A program made the position numbers and the translations under genes. 64,000 nucleotides of DNA from Tessaracoccus sp. SD287. GTDB taxonomy: Bacteria > Actinomycetota > Actinomycetes > Propionibacteriales > Propionibacteriaceae. Every line of letters begins with the position of its first letter. The stretch's first letter is position 1. Where the stretch lies: NCBI RefSeq assembly GCF_017355265.1, contig NZ_JADIJQ010000015.1:1-64000 (forward strand), in the 5' to 3' direction. Shown in pieces: positions 52,716-61,660 of the stretch. Below the pieces are notes generated by a model, which did not search any database, was not told the DNA's origin, and saw only the letters and a program-made list of their open reading frames with translations.

Positions 52716-54464
52716 TCAGGTGGCCAGGGCAGCCAGCCGGTCCGCGCCGACGGGCTCACGAGTCTGGGTGGGGATCACCGCCAACCGCGGTGCCTGGGCG
52801 GTGACGGCCTCGATCTGGTGCTGCTCGGCTCGTGCCCGGGTCGCCAGCAGCGGGCTGGTGGGGCGGGCAGCCGCCAGGGAGTTGTTCACGACCCAGCCCC
52901 ACGGATGGATGTCGGCACGCTCGAGGTCGGCGACCAGGCCCTGGGCCTCGAGGATCGGGGTGGTCTCGGGCAGGGTGACCACCAGGATCTTGGTGTGATC
53001 CGGGTCCTGGAGGCGCATCAGCGGCGTGGTGACGCGGCCCTGCTGGGCCTCATCGAGGTGGCGGGTGATGTCGCGGTGGTAGGAACCGGTGGCGTCCATC
53101 AACAGCAGGGTGTGTCCGGTGGGGGCGGTGTCCATCACGACAAACTGATGCCGGGCGCGGTTGACGGCGCGACTGAACTGCTGGAAGACGGCGATCTCTT
53201 CGGTGCAGGGGCTGAGCAGGTCCTCGGCAAGCGCCGCACGACCGGCGTCGTCGAGACTGGCCCCCTTGGTGGCCATGACGTGGTCGCGATAGGCGCGGGT
53301 GGCCTGTTCGGGGTCGATGGCGCTGACCTCCAGACCGTCGATGTCGCCGTCGAGCGTGGTGGCCAGATGGGCTGCGGGGTCGGTGGTGGTGAGCAGCACC
53401 TTCTTGCCCTTGCGCGCCAGGGCGACGGCGATGGCGGCGGCGACGGTGGTCTTGCCGACCCCGCCCTTGCCCATGGTCATCACCAGTCCATGGTCGGCGG
53501 CCGCCAACTCCTCGATCTGCTCTGACAGCGCGGGCAGAGCGCCGAAAACATCGCTGGTCACGTTCTGGTCGGTGCTGCTCGCGTCGGGGCCGAACAGACT
53601 GGCGAGTGCCTCCAGCCCCACCATGTTGTCCCGCTTCAGGGTGATCTCATCGCGCGGCAACTGGGCAAGACTGGTCGGCATCGACGCCAGCGCAGCCTGC
53701 TCGCGGGCGCGGATCGCACCGTGCAGCCCGTCCTCGCTCCCGGGCGGCAGGACCCCGTTGACGACCAGGTACGAGGCGAAGATGTCGAGTTCGGCGAGTT
53801 CGCCCAAGGTGCGGGCCACCTCGTCCAGACTCGACGACTGGGCCCGGGCGACCAGCACCAGGCGGGTGGAGGTGGGATCGGTGAGCGCGTCGACAGCGCT
53901 GCGGTAGGTGGCGCGGTTCTTCTCCAGGCCGGCCATCGGGCCGAGGCAGGAGGCGTCACCCTTGCCGGCGTCGAGGTAGTCGGTCCAACTGCCCGGCAGT
54001 TGCAGCAGGCGGATGGTGTGACCGGTGGGAGCGGTGTCGAAGATGACGTGGTCATAGTCGGCGGTGGCCTCGGGATTGGCCAGCAGGTCGGTGAACTCGT
54101 TGAACGAGGCGATCTCGGTGGTGCAGGAGCCGGACAGTTGTTCGGTGATCGTCGCGATCTCCTTGGCCGGAAGAATCGCCCTGACCGGGTCGATGATCCT
54201 GTTGCGGTAGTCCTCGGCGGCCTGGTCAGGGTCGATCTCCAGCCCGTCGAGTCCGGGAACGCTGGTGATCGGGGTGATCCGATTGCCGATGGCGGTGCTG
54301 AACACCTGTCCCACGTTGCTGGCCGGGTCGGTGCTCACCAGCAGCACCCGCCTGCCCTGGTGGGCCAGGTGGACGGCGGTGGCGCAGGCGATCGTGGTCT
54401 TGCCGACGCCGCCCTTGCCGGTGAAGAAGAAGTGTCGGGGCGGGTGCTGCAGGAAGGCGGTCAT
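52716..54464 (-). CDS. arsA: Arsenite pump-driving ATPase
   Basis: A 582-residue two-domain ATPase with a deviant Walker A, GKGGVGKTT, near residues 16-24 and again near 332-340, and DTAPTGHT in both halves, the family's signal-transducing motif. It powers arsenite or antimonite extrusion by a permease and receives metal from ArsD. No arsB or acr3 permease gene is present in the window. I chose the ATG at 54464. Follows arsD in the operon, with 50 bases between them. Confidence 0.94.
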   Translation of the reverse strand: MTAFLQHPPRHFFFTGKGGVGKTTIACATAVHLAHQGRRVLLVSTDPASNVGQVFSTAIGNRITPITSVPGLDGLEIDPDQAAEDYRNRIIDPVRAILPAKEIATITEQLSGSCTTEIASFNEFTDLLANPEATADYDHVIFDTAPTGHTIRLLQLPGSWTDYLDAGKGDASCLGPMAGLEKNRATYRSAVDALTDPTSTRLVLVARAQSSSLDEVARTLGELAELDIFASYLVVNGVLPPGSEDGLHGAIRAREQAALASMPTSLAQLPRDEITLKRDNMVGLEALASLFGPDASSTDQNVTSDVFGALPALSEQIEELAAADHGLVMTMGKGGVGKTTVAAAIAVALARKGKKVLLTTTDPAAHLATTLDGDIDGLEVSAIDPEQATRAYRDHVMATKGASLDDAGRAALAEDLLSPCTEEIAVFQQFSRAVNRARHQFVVMDTAPTGHTLLLMDATGSYHRDITRHLDEAQQGRVTTPLMRLQDPDHTKILVVTLPETTPILEAQGLVADLERADIHPWGWVVNNSLAAARPTSPLLATRARAEQHQIEAVTAQAPRLAVIPTQTREPVGADRLAALAT

Positions 54465-54514
54465 CACGGGCTCTTTCGGTGTGCTGGGCAGCGGTGTGGT
54501 GGTGCGATTTGCCG

Positions 54515-54904
54515 TCAGCAGCAACCGGAGGAGCCAGTCGCGGTCCCGCCCCCGCAGCAGCCGCTGGTGACGACCGGGAGTTCGGCGCGCTCCCCCTGCT
54601 CAGGCTGCCCGGCATAGCGCAACAGTTCCTGGCGGCTGGGGTGGCGACCGGTGAGCACGGTGACGTCGTCAACCAGGGTCAGCGGCAGTCCCTCAGAGCC
54701 GGCGGCCTGCAGGAAGGTGACCACGACCGGGTTCTGGGCGAACAGTGCCGGATCGCTGGCGAGGTTCGCGCGCTGCACGTCCACCCCCTGCTCCTGGAGC
54801 GCGTTCACGTCCGCGGTGAACGTCACGAGTTCCTGGTCGAGTTCCGGGCCACAGACCCCGGTGTTGCAGCACAGCGCGGGTTCGAAGATGCGGATGGCGG
54901 GCAT
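54515..54904 (-). CDS. arsD: Arsenical metallochaperone
   Basis: A 129-residue chaperone that passes arsenite to ArsA. The family's vicinal Cys pairs are present: LCCNTGVCG near residue 12, and CC twice at the end in SGCCGGG and SSGCC. The start at 54904 faces the divergent arsR with a 95-base gap containing an operator. First gene of the minus-strand ars operon. Confidence 0.93.
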   Translation of the reverse strand: MPAIRIFEPALCCNTGVCGPELDQELVTFTADVNALQEQGVDVQRANLASDPALFAQNPVVVTFLQAAGSEGLPLTLVDDVTVLTGRHPSRQELLRYAGQPEQGERAELPVVTSGCCGGGTATGSSGCC

Positions 54905-54961
54905 GGAATCCTCCAGCAGTTCATATCGACGGGCATCAATGCTTTGAGCATCCTCTGTGAC

Positions 54962-54977
54962 ATCGACGTTTGTCAAT
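54962..54977. promoter_or_regulatory. Operator between arsD and arsR
   Basis: Inverted repeat ATCGAC-GTTT-GTCAAT, an imperfect match to the ATyGAC-n4-GTCrAT pattern of actinobacterial ArsR sites. It lies centrally in the divergent gap, where it could control both arsD and arsR. Confidence 0.55.
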
Positions 54978-54998
54978 ACGATCGCGTAGGCTGGGCCC

Positions 54999-55349
54999 AT
55001 GATGCCGACAATCGAGCCCGTCCTCGGGGACGGGATTGACTCCTGCGCTCCGGCGACCCAGACGATTCCGGTTGCTGCTGCCGAGGACCTGGCGGCCGTC
55101 GCGAAGGCGCTGTCCGACCCGGTGCGGCTCCGCATCTTCCATCACATCGCGGCCAATTGCTGCTCGAGCGTGTGCGCCTGTCACCTGCCTGAGGTGTTCG
55201 GCGTCAGCCAGCCGACCCTGTCCCACCACCTCACCAAGCTCGTCAACGCCGGTCTCGTGCACCGGCAGATGCGGGGACGCTGGGCCCACTTCACCCCCCG
55301 GCCCGAGGGTTTGGCCGCGCTGCGCACCTTCCTGGCGGACCTTCCCTAG
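54999..55349 (+). CDS. arsR: ArsR-family repressor
   Basis: A 116-residue winged-helix regulator of the arsenic type. The DNA-binding part is GVSQPTLSHHLTKLVNAGLV, and the metal site is probably CCSSVCACHL just before it, with several cysteines placed to bind As(III). It starts divergently from arsD over a shared operator and would release both genes when arsenite binds. It ends three bases before the convergent lipoprotein gene. Confidence 0.92.
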   Translation: MMPTIEPVLGDGIDSCAPATQTIPVAAAEDLAAVAKALSDPVRLRIFHHIAANCCSSVCACHLPEVFGVSQPTLSHHLTKLVNAGLVHRQMRGRWAHFTPRPEGLAALRTFLADLP

Positions 55350-55351
55350 GG

Positions 55352-57049
55352 TCAGCAGGTCAGCCCGTCGGCGGGCACCGTGTTCTTGTTCACGAAGTCC
55401 TGGACAGCCTTCTTGGCGCACTCATTGCCCAGGGAGTAGACCCCGTGGCCGGCACCCTTCCAGGTCACCAGCACGCCCGAGTCGAGTTGCTCTGCCATCC
55501 ACTGGGCCTGTTCGTAGGGGGTCGCCGGGTCGCCGGTGGCCCCCAGCACCAGGATCGGCGGCGCGCCAGTGCCGGTGAGCTTCAACTGGTCCATCGGCTT
55601 GGCGGTCCAGTAGGTGCACTGCATGCCGGGGCCCATGTAGGTGCCGAAGATCGGGGCAAGCTTCTTGGCCTTGTCCCAGTCCGGACGGACCTCGGCGGCC
55701 CCCTCGTCGGTGGAGTCCGCGCAGGCGATGGCCGGGAAGCTGAACGCCAGCGAACCGTAGTTGCCGTTCTCGTCCTTGCCCTTCAGCCAGCCGGCGGCGA
55801 GCAGCAGGAAGCGCGGCTCGTTGCCCTCGCGGGCGAAGCGCAACGAGTTCATCAGCGACTCGTAGGCCTGCTCACCGGAGTACAGGAACGAGGCCACGCC
55901 CAGCACCCCGTCGTTCTGGGTCAGGGTCTGGGTGGCACCCTTGATCGGGTTCTGGTCCAGGTCGGCGAACCAGTCGCTGAGGTTCTTGACCACCGCATCC
56001 TGGCTGTCACCGTAGGGGCATTCGGAGTTCTTGGCGCACCAGGCGCCGAACTCCTTCAGGGCCAGGTCGAAGCCCATGGCCTGGATGACGGTCTCCTTGT
56101 CGGTGATGTTCACCGCCGAGTCGAGCACCAGTCGTCCGGCCCGCTTGGGGTACAACTCGGCATAGACCGAGCCGATGAACGTGCCGTAGGAGACGCCGAG
56201 ATAGGTTAGGTGCTGGTCGCCCGCCAGGTGGCGCAGGTAGTCGAGGTCGCGGACGGTGTCAATGGTGGAGATGTGGTCGAGCAGGCCACCGGACTTCTCG
56301 CGGCACCAGTCGGCGAACTCCTTCTGGGCGTTCCCGAGGGCGTTGAACTCCTGGTCGTCGTCGGGGGAGATGTCGGCCGCGTTGTACTTGTCCATCTGCT
56401 CGTTGCTGGCGCACACGACCGGGGTGGAGGCACCGGCCCCGCGGGTGTCCCAGCCAATGATGTCGTAGCCGGGGAAGCCGGAGGCATCAAAGCCGTCGAC
56501 GTAGTCCTGGCCCGACCCGCCGGGCCCACCGGGGTTGATGAACATGGTGCCCTGCTTGTCGCCGCTGGCCGGACGCTTCTTCATCTTCAAGGTGATGGCC
56601 TGACCATCGACCTGGTCCCAGTCGAGCGGCACCAGGACGGTGCCGCACTGCATGCCGCCCTGGCAGTCGGCCCAGGTGATCCGCTGGTTCAGGTAGCGGT
56701 CCATGCCCTGACCGGCGGGCGGGTTGGCGAAGCCCTCCGGGGTCGCACTGGACGCCACCTGGCGGCGGTCGGGAGCCGTCGGCGCATTGGGCCACACCGC
56801 GTGCTTGGACTTGTCATAGGAGGCCACCGGCACGTCATTGGGGTCGATCGTGGCCGGCGCGTCGGTGGACCGGGGCTGGCTGGAGGACTGCTGCGTGCTC
56901 GGCTGCTCGGTCGGCTGCTGGGTCTGTTGGACCTGGGTCTGCGCGTCGGTCTGGTCGTTGCCCCACGGGCCGACACCCAGCAGGGTGCAGCCGCTGGCCA
57001 CCACGGCCACGGCCATCGCGGTGGCGATCATGCTGAGTGGACGTCGCAT
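55352..57049 (-). CDS. Secreted lipoprotein alpha/beta hydrolase, tripeptidyl aminopeptidase-like
   Basis: A 565-residue exported lipoprotein. The lipobox is VASGC. The enzyme part matches the streptomycete tripeptidyl-aminopeptidase family: GGPGGSGQDYVDG, the nucleophile elbow LGVSYGTF, the Asp in GATGDPATPYE and the His in GAGHGVYSLGN. It would cleave short peptides from substrate N-termini at the cell surface. The ATG at 57049 overlaps the stop of the PSP1 gene by one base. Confidence 0.9.
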   Translation of the reverse strand: MRRPLSMIATAMAVAVVASGCTLLGVGPWGNDQTDAQTQVQQTQQPTEQPSTQQSSSQPRSTDAPATIDPNDVPVASYDKSKHAVWPNAPTAPDRRQVASSATPEGFANPPAGQGMDRYLNQRITWADCQGGMQCGTVLVPLDWDQVDGQAITLKMKKRPASGDKQGTMFINPGGPGGSGQDYVDGFDASGFPGYDIIGWDTRGAGASTPVVCASNEQMDKYNAADISPDDDQEFNALGNAQKEFADWCREKSGGLLDHISTIDTVRDLDYLRHLAGDQHLTYLGVSYGTFIGSVYAELYPKRAGRLVLDSAVNITDKETVIQAMGFDLALKEFGAWCAKNSECPYGDSQDAVVKNLSDWFADLDQNPIKGATQTLTQNDGVLGVASFLYSGEQAYESLMNSLRFAREGNEPRFLLLAAGWLKGKDENGNYGSLAFSFPAIACADSTDEGAAEVRPDWDKAKKLAPIFGTYMGPGMQCTYWTAKPMDQLKLTGTGAPPILVLGATGDPATPYEQAQWMAEQLDSGVLVTWKGAGHGVYSLGNECAKKAVQDFVNKNTVPADGLTC

Positions 57050-57903
57050 CACATCTCCTGAGAGCGGTCTTTGGCCAATTTCTTGGTGCGCTGTTTGCGG
57101 GCCTGGCTGGACGGGCACACCGACTCCAGGGGGCAGCGGCGCACCTCGCCGCTGCTCTGCCGGACCACGACCGAGTCGGTGGGCACCGAGTGCCCGATGA
57201 CGGTGCCGCGGCCCTGGTCGGTCTGCACATCATCGCCGACGCGGGGGGCACGCTGGGCGAAGTCAACGTAGAGCGGATGCTCGTACTTCAGGCAGCACAT
57301 CAGCTTCCCGCAGGCGCCGCTGATCTGCAGCGGGTTGTTGGGCAGATTCTGGTCGCGGGCCAGCCGCAGCGAGACGGGCTCGACCTTCTTCAAGAAGGTG
57401 GAGCAGCACAGCTCGCGTCCGCACGAGCCAATGCCGCCGACGACCGAGGCGGCGTCCCGGGCACCGATCTGGCGCATGTCAATGCGTGAGCCCAGGGTGC
57501 GGGCCAGTTCGGGCACCAGGGCTCGGAAGTCCACCCGGTCGGGGGCCGTGTAGTAGATGGCGGTCAGCGGGTCGGGACCGCGGTCGACCAGGTCGACGGC
57601 GACGACCTTGAGGTCGAGGTCGTGGGCGGCCGCCAGACGCTTGGCAGCGATGCGCGCCTTGGCGCGGGCGGCGCGGTTGGCGGTGTCGCGCTGCAGGTCC
57701 GCGGCGGTGGCATGCCCGAGGCACTCCGGGAAGTCACTGACATCGTCACTGGACGGCTCGGGGGCCCAGATGACCTGGGCAACCTCGGGGCCGGCAATGG
57801 TCGGGTACAGCACCTGGTCGCCGACGGCGTAGTCCCCCGCCTCGGCGCGCAGGTAGTGCAGTTGGCCGTGTCGCTCGAACGTGACAGCCATCACCCGGAT
57901 CAT
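57049..57903 (-). CDS. PSP1-domain protein (RicT/YaaT-like)
   Basis: A 284-residue protein with the PSP1 C-terminal domain. The conserved Cys motifs are GGIGSCGRELCCSTF and GACGKLMCCLKYE. In Bacillus the homologue RicT works in a complex with RicA and RicF to control RNA processing and phosphorelay; actinobacterial members usually lie beside DNA polymerase III delta prime and tmk, as here. The start at 57903 has AGGG upstream. The last 30 residues are basic. Confidence 0.9.
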   Translation of the reverse strand: MIRVMAVTFERHGQLHYLRAEAGDYAVGDQVLYPTIAGPEVAQVIWAPEPSSDDVSDFPECLGHATAADLQRDTANRAARAKARIAAKRLAAAHDLDLKVVAVDLVDRGPDPLTAIYYTAPDRVDFRALVPELARTLGSRIDMRQIGARDAASVVGGIGSCGRELCCSTFLKKVEPVSLRLARDQNLPNNPLQISGACGKLMCCLKYEHPLYVDFAQRAPRVGDDVQTDQGRGTVIGHSVPTDSVVVRQSSGEVRRCPLESVCPSSQARKQRTKKLAKDRSQEM

Positions 57904-58016
57904 GCAGACACCCTACTGAGCCGCGCAATGCCGCGAGGCACACCATGCGGGGGCTGTGCGCGGGCGCTGGCATACTGGCCGAACCGACATCGCCAGCCGG
58001 AAGGGGTCCAGCGACC

Positions 58017-58562
58017 GTGACGAAGACGTCCACCGTGAGGATCCTTGCCCACGTCGCGGTGCTCTGCCTGGGCTGGTTGCTGGTGGTGGCCGGTGTGGCA
58101 GCTCTGTTCCTGCCCGGACCAGGCATGTTGCTGCTGTTCGCCGGCATCTACCTGCTGTCGCGGCACCACCGGTGGGCCCGTTACCTGCTGCGCCCCGTCA
58201 AGTTGCAGGCGATGCAGGGCGCGGCCGAGGGCGTCGAGACCCGGCTGCGGATCGCGGCCTCCACCCTGGGTGCCCTGTGCGTGGGCGGGTTCGGGGTGCT
58301 GTGGCTGGTCCAGCCACCTGCCCCGTCGTGGTGGCCGGCACCGGAACAGTGGTGGCTCATCGGTGGCCGCACCGTCGGTGTCACGCTGGCCCTGTCGTGC
58401 GTGATCGCGTTGGTGCTGCTGTTCTTCAGCGCCCGTCGGTTCCACGGTCACCCCGAGGAAGTCGATGAACTTCGCGCCATGATCCGGGCCCGGAAGCGGG
58501 CCGTCGCCACCATCCGGCAGCGTCGCCGGGATCGTCGCGCAGTCGGGTCGACGACGACGTAG
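58017..58562 (+). CDS. PGPGW-type transmembrane protein
   Basis: A 181-residue membrane protein with the family motif LFLPGPGMLLLFAGIYLLS (TIGR02611-like) between helices. The first two helices (VRILAHVAVLCLGWLLVVAG and GPGMLLLFAGIYLL) are followed by a helical-linker segment, two more hydrophobic stretches and a basic C-terminal tail. No function is known for this family. The start is a GTG at 58017, with AAGGGG somewhat far upstream. It is divergent from the PSP1 gene and convergent with the DoxX gene. Confidence 0.78.
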   Translation: MTKTSTVRILAHVAVLCLGWLLVVAGVAALFLPGPGMLLLFAGIYLLSRHHRWARYLLRPVKLQAMQGAAEGVETRLRIAASTLGALCVGGFGVLWLVQPPAPSWWPAPEQWWLIGGRTVGVTLALSCVIALVLLFFSARRFHGHPEEVDELRAMIRARKRAVATIRQRRRDRRAVGSTTT

Positions 58563-58567
58563 CAGGC

Positions 58568-58590
58568 GCCGCGCGCCGATGACGCGCGGC
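58568..58590. terminator. Bidirectional terminator
   Basis: Arms GCCGCGCG and CGCGCGGC around a seven-base loop, in the 47-base gap between the convergent PGPGW and DoxX genes. Confidence 0.65.
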
Positions 58591-58609
58591 CGCTACCAGC
58601 CGTAGGTGA

Positions 58610-59656
58610 CTATTCGGTGCCGTACTTGTCGCGCCAGCGGTTGTGGCGCCAGCTGGCGTCCATGCCCCAGCCGCCGCTGCCCAGGGTGAGCAGGGCGAAC
58701 CCGACTGCGGCGACCAGTACCTCGAGTTCGCCCACGAAACCTGGCAGGTCGGACTGGAAGATCTCGACGGTGCCCCACTTCACCAGGGCCAGGGCGCACC
58801 CGGCCAGGGCTGCCACGCACACGCCAATGACGCGCACCCCCAGTCCGAAGACCAGACCCAGGGCTGCCAGGCCATGGGCAATGGCCAGCGCCCACGGCAG
58901 GTACTCCAGGTAGGGCATGCCGATCTGGTCGAGCAGGTCGCGGGTGGCGGGAATGTCGGTGATCATCTGGTAGCCCCGAATGGCCAGGATGGCGGCCAGC
59001 ACCAGCCGCAGCACGAACAGCCCCAGCGAACCGAACCACTTGTCCGTGGAACGACGCGGCGGCAGCGGACGCTCCGGGCCGGCCCCCTCGTCGGGGGTGA
59101 TGGTGCCCAGGGATCGTCGGCGGGCAGCCTCGGCGGCCTCGCGGCGTCGCACGTTCTCGTCCTCCACGTCGCGGGCGCGGGCGTCGGCCTCGGCCTGTTC
59201 CCGTGCCAGCCGCTCCTCGCGATCCTCGAGGGATTCCTGCTGTGCGGCGTCCTGGTTCGCGGCGTCCCCGGGCTGTTCGAAGCCCTTGGGGCTGAAGACC
59301 GGCGGACGGGAGTAGGTCTGGGCCACCGGCAGCGCCATCGTCGGCTCCGGGTCGTTCGGCTGGGGCTGGAACTGCTGGGTGGGTTCCGCGTCGGTCACCG
59401 GGTCGAAGACCTGGGTCGGTTCGGAATCGTGCGGGTCAGCGTCGTGCACCCCGTCGAACTGCTGGGTGGGATCATCGTTGCCCTGCTGCGCACCCTGCCG
59501 GGTCTCGTCCTGCCGGATCTCGTCGTGGGTGGTCTCGTCGTGGGGGGTCTGGCCCTGCTGCCCATCGACGTGCTGGTGCTCACGCCGCTGCTCGTCGTCG
59601 CGGCGCTGCTCGTCGTCGCGGCGCTGCTCCGGATTGACCGGATGTTCCTGGCTCAT
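58610..59656 (-). CDS. DoxX-family membrane protein with long charged N-terminus
   Basis: A 348-residue protein. The first 200 residues are a charged, low-complexity region with short tandem units such as QRRDDEQRRDDEQRR, then Gln/Pro/Thr motifs (PTQQF, PTQVF), and a helical charged stretch. The last 130 residues are a four-helix DoxX domain (LGLFVLRLVLAAILAIRG, ALAIAHGLAALGLVFGLG, VCVAALAGCALALVKWG and VLVAAVGFALLTLG). DoxX proteins in mycobacteria act in redox balance at the membrane. GAGGAG before the ATG fixes the start. Confidence 0.8.
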   Translation of the reverse strand: MSQEHPVNPEQRRDDEQRRDDEQRREHQHVDGQQGQTPHDETTHDEIRQDETRQGAQQGNDDPTQQFDGVHDADPHDSEPTQVFDPVTDAEPTQQFQPQPNDPEPTMALPVAQTYSRPPVFSPKGFEQPGDAANQDAAQQESLEDREERLAREQAEADARARDVEDENVRRREAAEAARRRSLGTITPDEGAGPERPLPPRRSTDKWFGSLGLFVLRLVLAAILAIRGYQMITDIPATRDLLDQIGMPYLEYLPWALAIAHGLAALGLVFGLGVRVIGVCVAALAGCALALVKWGTVEIFQSDLPGFVGELEVLVAAVGFALLTLGSGGWGMDASWRHNRWRDKYGTE

Positions 59657-59766
59657 CGGAGCTCCTCTCGTGACCGTCAGCTCGACGCCCATTCAAACAC
59701 TCCCGGGGAGCCGACCCGTGGCGGACACGCACGGTCGGCGGCTGCCGGCACCGCCTCGGCGGGGGT

Positions 59767-60954
59767 TCAGCGGGGGTCGGCCAGGCTCACCATCAACGAT
59801 TCCATGGCGATCAGCGGGGTGACGTTCTGCTCCAGCGCCTCGCGGGTCGCCAGGATCGCGTCGATCCGTCGCAGGGTCTGTTCCGGGCTGGAGCCGCGCG
59901 CCGCCCGGGCCACCTGCTGGCTCTGCTCGGCATTGATCAGGTGCGGTCCGCCACCGGTCTCGCTGGGCAGGTCCAGCCCCAACGCACCGGTCTGGACGCC
60001 CAGCACGTCGCGGTACCAGGTGGTGAGTTCGGTCAGCACCCGATCGAGGGAGTCGCGCTGGAGCCGTTTGGCGCGGGCCTTCTGCTGGTCCTCCAGCGCC
60101 TTGAGCGCCGCGGCCGCGTTCTTGGGGCGGGCCCCCTTGGTCCCCACGCCCAGGGCCTCGGACAGCGCCGCGGTCTCCTTGACGTCGATCTCGGCGGTGG
60201 CGGCAGCGGCCTCGTCCGCGCTGGCCTTGACCAGGTTCTCGGCCGCAGTCAGGCAGGCACCGATCGAGGTGAGCTGGCCGGGAATCTCCAGCACCCGGCG
60301 TCGACGGTCACGTGCGGACTCGTCGCGGGCCAGTGCCCGGGCCCGGCCGATGTGGCCCTGGGCTGCGCGCGCCGCATAGGTCGCCATCACCACGTCGACG
60401 CCGTCGCGGCGCACCAGCAGGTCGGCCACGGCCTGGTCGGTGGGCGTCGCCAGGGCCAGGTGCCGCGTCCGTGACCGGATGGTGACCACCACCTCGTCCG
60501 GGTTCGGTGCGCACAGGATCCACACGGTGCGCGGTGAGGGTTCCTCGATGGCCTTCAGCAGGGCGTCGGCGCCGCGGTCGGTGACCCGGTCGGCGTCCTC
60601 GACGACGATGATCTGGTAGCGCCCGCCCATCGGACTCATCGAGGCGTCGCGGACCAGGTCACGCACCTCGTCGACGCCGATCGACAACTTTTCGGTGCGG
60701 ACCAGCTTCACGTCCGGGTGCGCCCCCGACAGGGCGGTGCGGCAGTCGGTGCACTGGCCGCAGCCGTGGCGGGGGCACTGCAGGGCGGCCGCGAAGGCTC
60801 GGGCCGCATTCGATCGTCCCGACCCCGGTGGGCCGGTGAACAGCCAGGCATGGGTCATGGCGTGGCCGGCACCGGAATGGCTGGCGTCCACGGCCCTCTT
60901 CAGGGTGGCGACCACATCGGCCTGACCCACCAGGTCGTCCCAGACTGTTGCCAT
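59767..60954 (-). CDS. holB: DNA polymerase III subunit delta prime
   Basis: A 395-residue clamp-loader protein. The AAA-type fold has GPPGSGRSNAA where the Lys of Walker A is Arg, as is usual in this non-hydrolysing subunit, a zinc site CPRHGCGQCTDC, and IIVVEDADRVTDRGADALLK followed by EEPSPRTVWILC. It is close to tmk (88 bases), the standard actinobacterial arrangement. The start is the ATG at 60954. The C-terminal part is extended relative to short bacterial forms. Confidence 0.93.
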   Translation of the reverse strand: MATVWDDLVGQADVVATLKRAVDASHSGAGHAMTHAWLFTGPPGSGRSNAARAFAAALQCPRHGCGQCTDCRTALSGAHPDVKLVRTEKLSIGVDEVRDLVRDASMSPMGGRYQIIVVEDADRVTDRGADALLKAIEEPSPRTVWILCAPNPDEVVVTIRSRTRHLALATPTDQAVADLLVRRDGVDVVMATYAARAAQGHIGRARALARDESARDRRRRVLEIPGQLTSIGACLTAAENLVKASADEAAAATAEIDVKETAALSEALGVGTKGARPKNAAAALKALEDQQKARAKRLQRDSLDRVLTELTTWYRDVLGVQTGALGLDLPSETGGGPHLINAEQSQQVARAARGSSPEQTLRRIDAILATREALEQNVTPLIAMESLMVSLADPR

Positions 60955-61042
60955 CACTGCCCGCCCCTGTCGATGTGCCCCGCGTCGCGTTCCATCCTGA
61001 CATCCCCCACTGACATGTGCTGCGGGCTCGGCCCCCGGGGCC

Positions 61043-61660
61043 TCAGCCTGCCCCCAGCAGGGGACGCAGCCGCGTCCGCACCCGGGCGGCCAACTGGTCG
61101 CGCGGCTCACGTCCGGGCAGCACCAGGTAACGGTCGGGGTCACGCTCGGCCAGGTCAAGGAACAGCCGGCGCACGTTGCGGTGGAACTCCTGGCCGGCGC
61201 TCTCGAGGCGGTCGGGGTCGGCCTTGGTGTGCACCGCCACGTCGGGGTCGACGTCCAGCACCACGGTCAGGTCGGGGCGCAGGTCACGGGTGGCCCAGCG
61301 CGCGACGTGCTCCAGTTCGGCCAGGTCCACCCGGCGACCTGCCCCCTGGTAGGCCAACGTGGAGTCGACGTAGCGGTCGCAGATCACCACCTCGCCGGCA
61401 GTCAGCGCCGGAATCACCACCTCGTCGACGTGCTGGGCCTTGTCGGCGGCGTAGACCAGGGCCTCGGCGCGCGGCGAGATCGGCCCCGAAGCGGGGTCGA
61501 GCAGCAGGTGACGCAGGTGCCCACCCAGCCACGTGTCCCCCGGCTCCCGGGTCACCCGGTGGGCGATGGACTGCTCGGCCAACCAGCCGGCCAGCAGCCG
61601 CACCTGGGTCGACTTCCCGGCACCGTCGCCACCCTCGAAGACGACAAACACCCCGCTCAT
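61043..61660 (-). CDS. tmk: Thymidylate kinase
   Basis: Makes dTDP from dTMP, 205 residues. The P-loop is FEGGDGAGKSTQ at the N-terminus, followed by TREPGDTWLG, the DRYVDSTLAYQG motif and the lid region. The ATG overlaps the stop of the upstream CHAD-like gene by four bases (ATGA), so the two are coupled. Confidence 0.96.
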   Translation of the reverse strand: MSGVFVVFEGGDGAGKSTQVRLLAGWLAEQSIAHRVTREPGDTWLGGHLRHLLLDPASGPISPRAEALVYAADKAQHVDEVVIPALTAGEVVICDRYVDSTLAYQGAGRRVDLAELEHVARWATRDLRPDLTVVLDVDPDVAVHTKADPDRLESAGQEFHRNVRRLFLDLAERDPDRYLVLPGREPRDQLAARVRTRLRPLLGAG

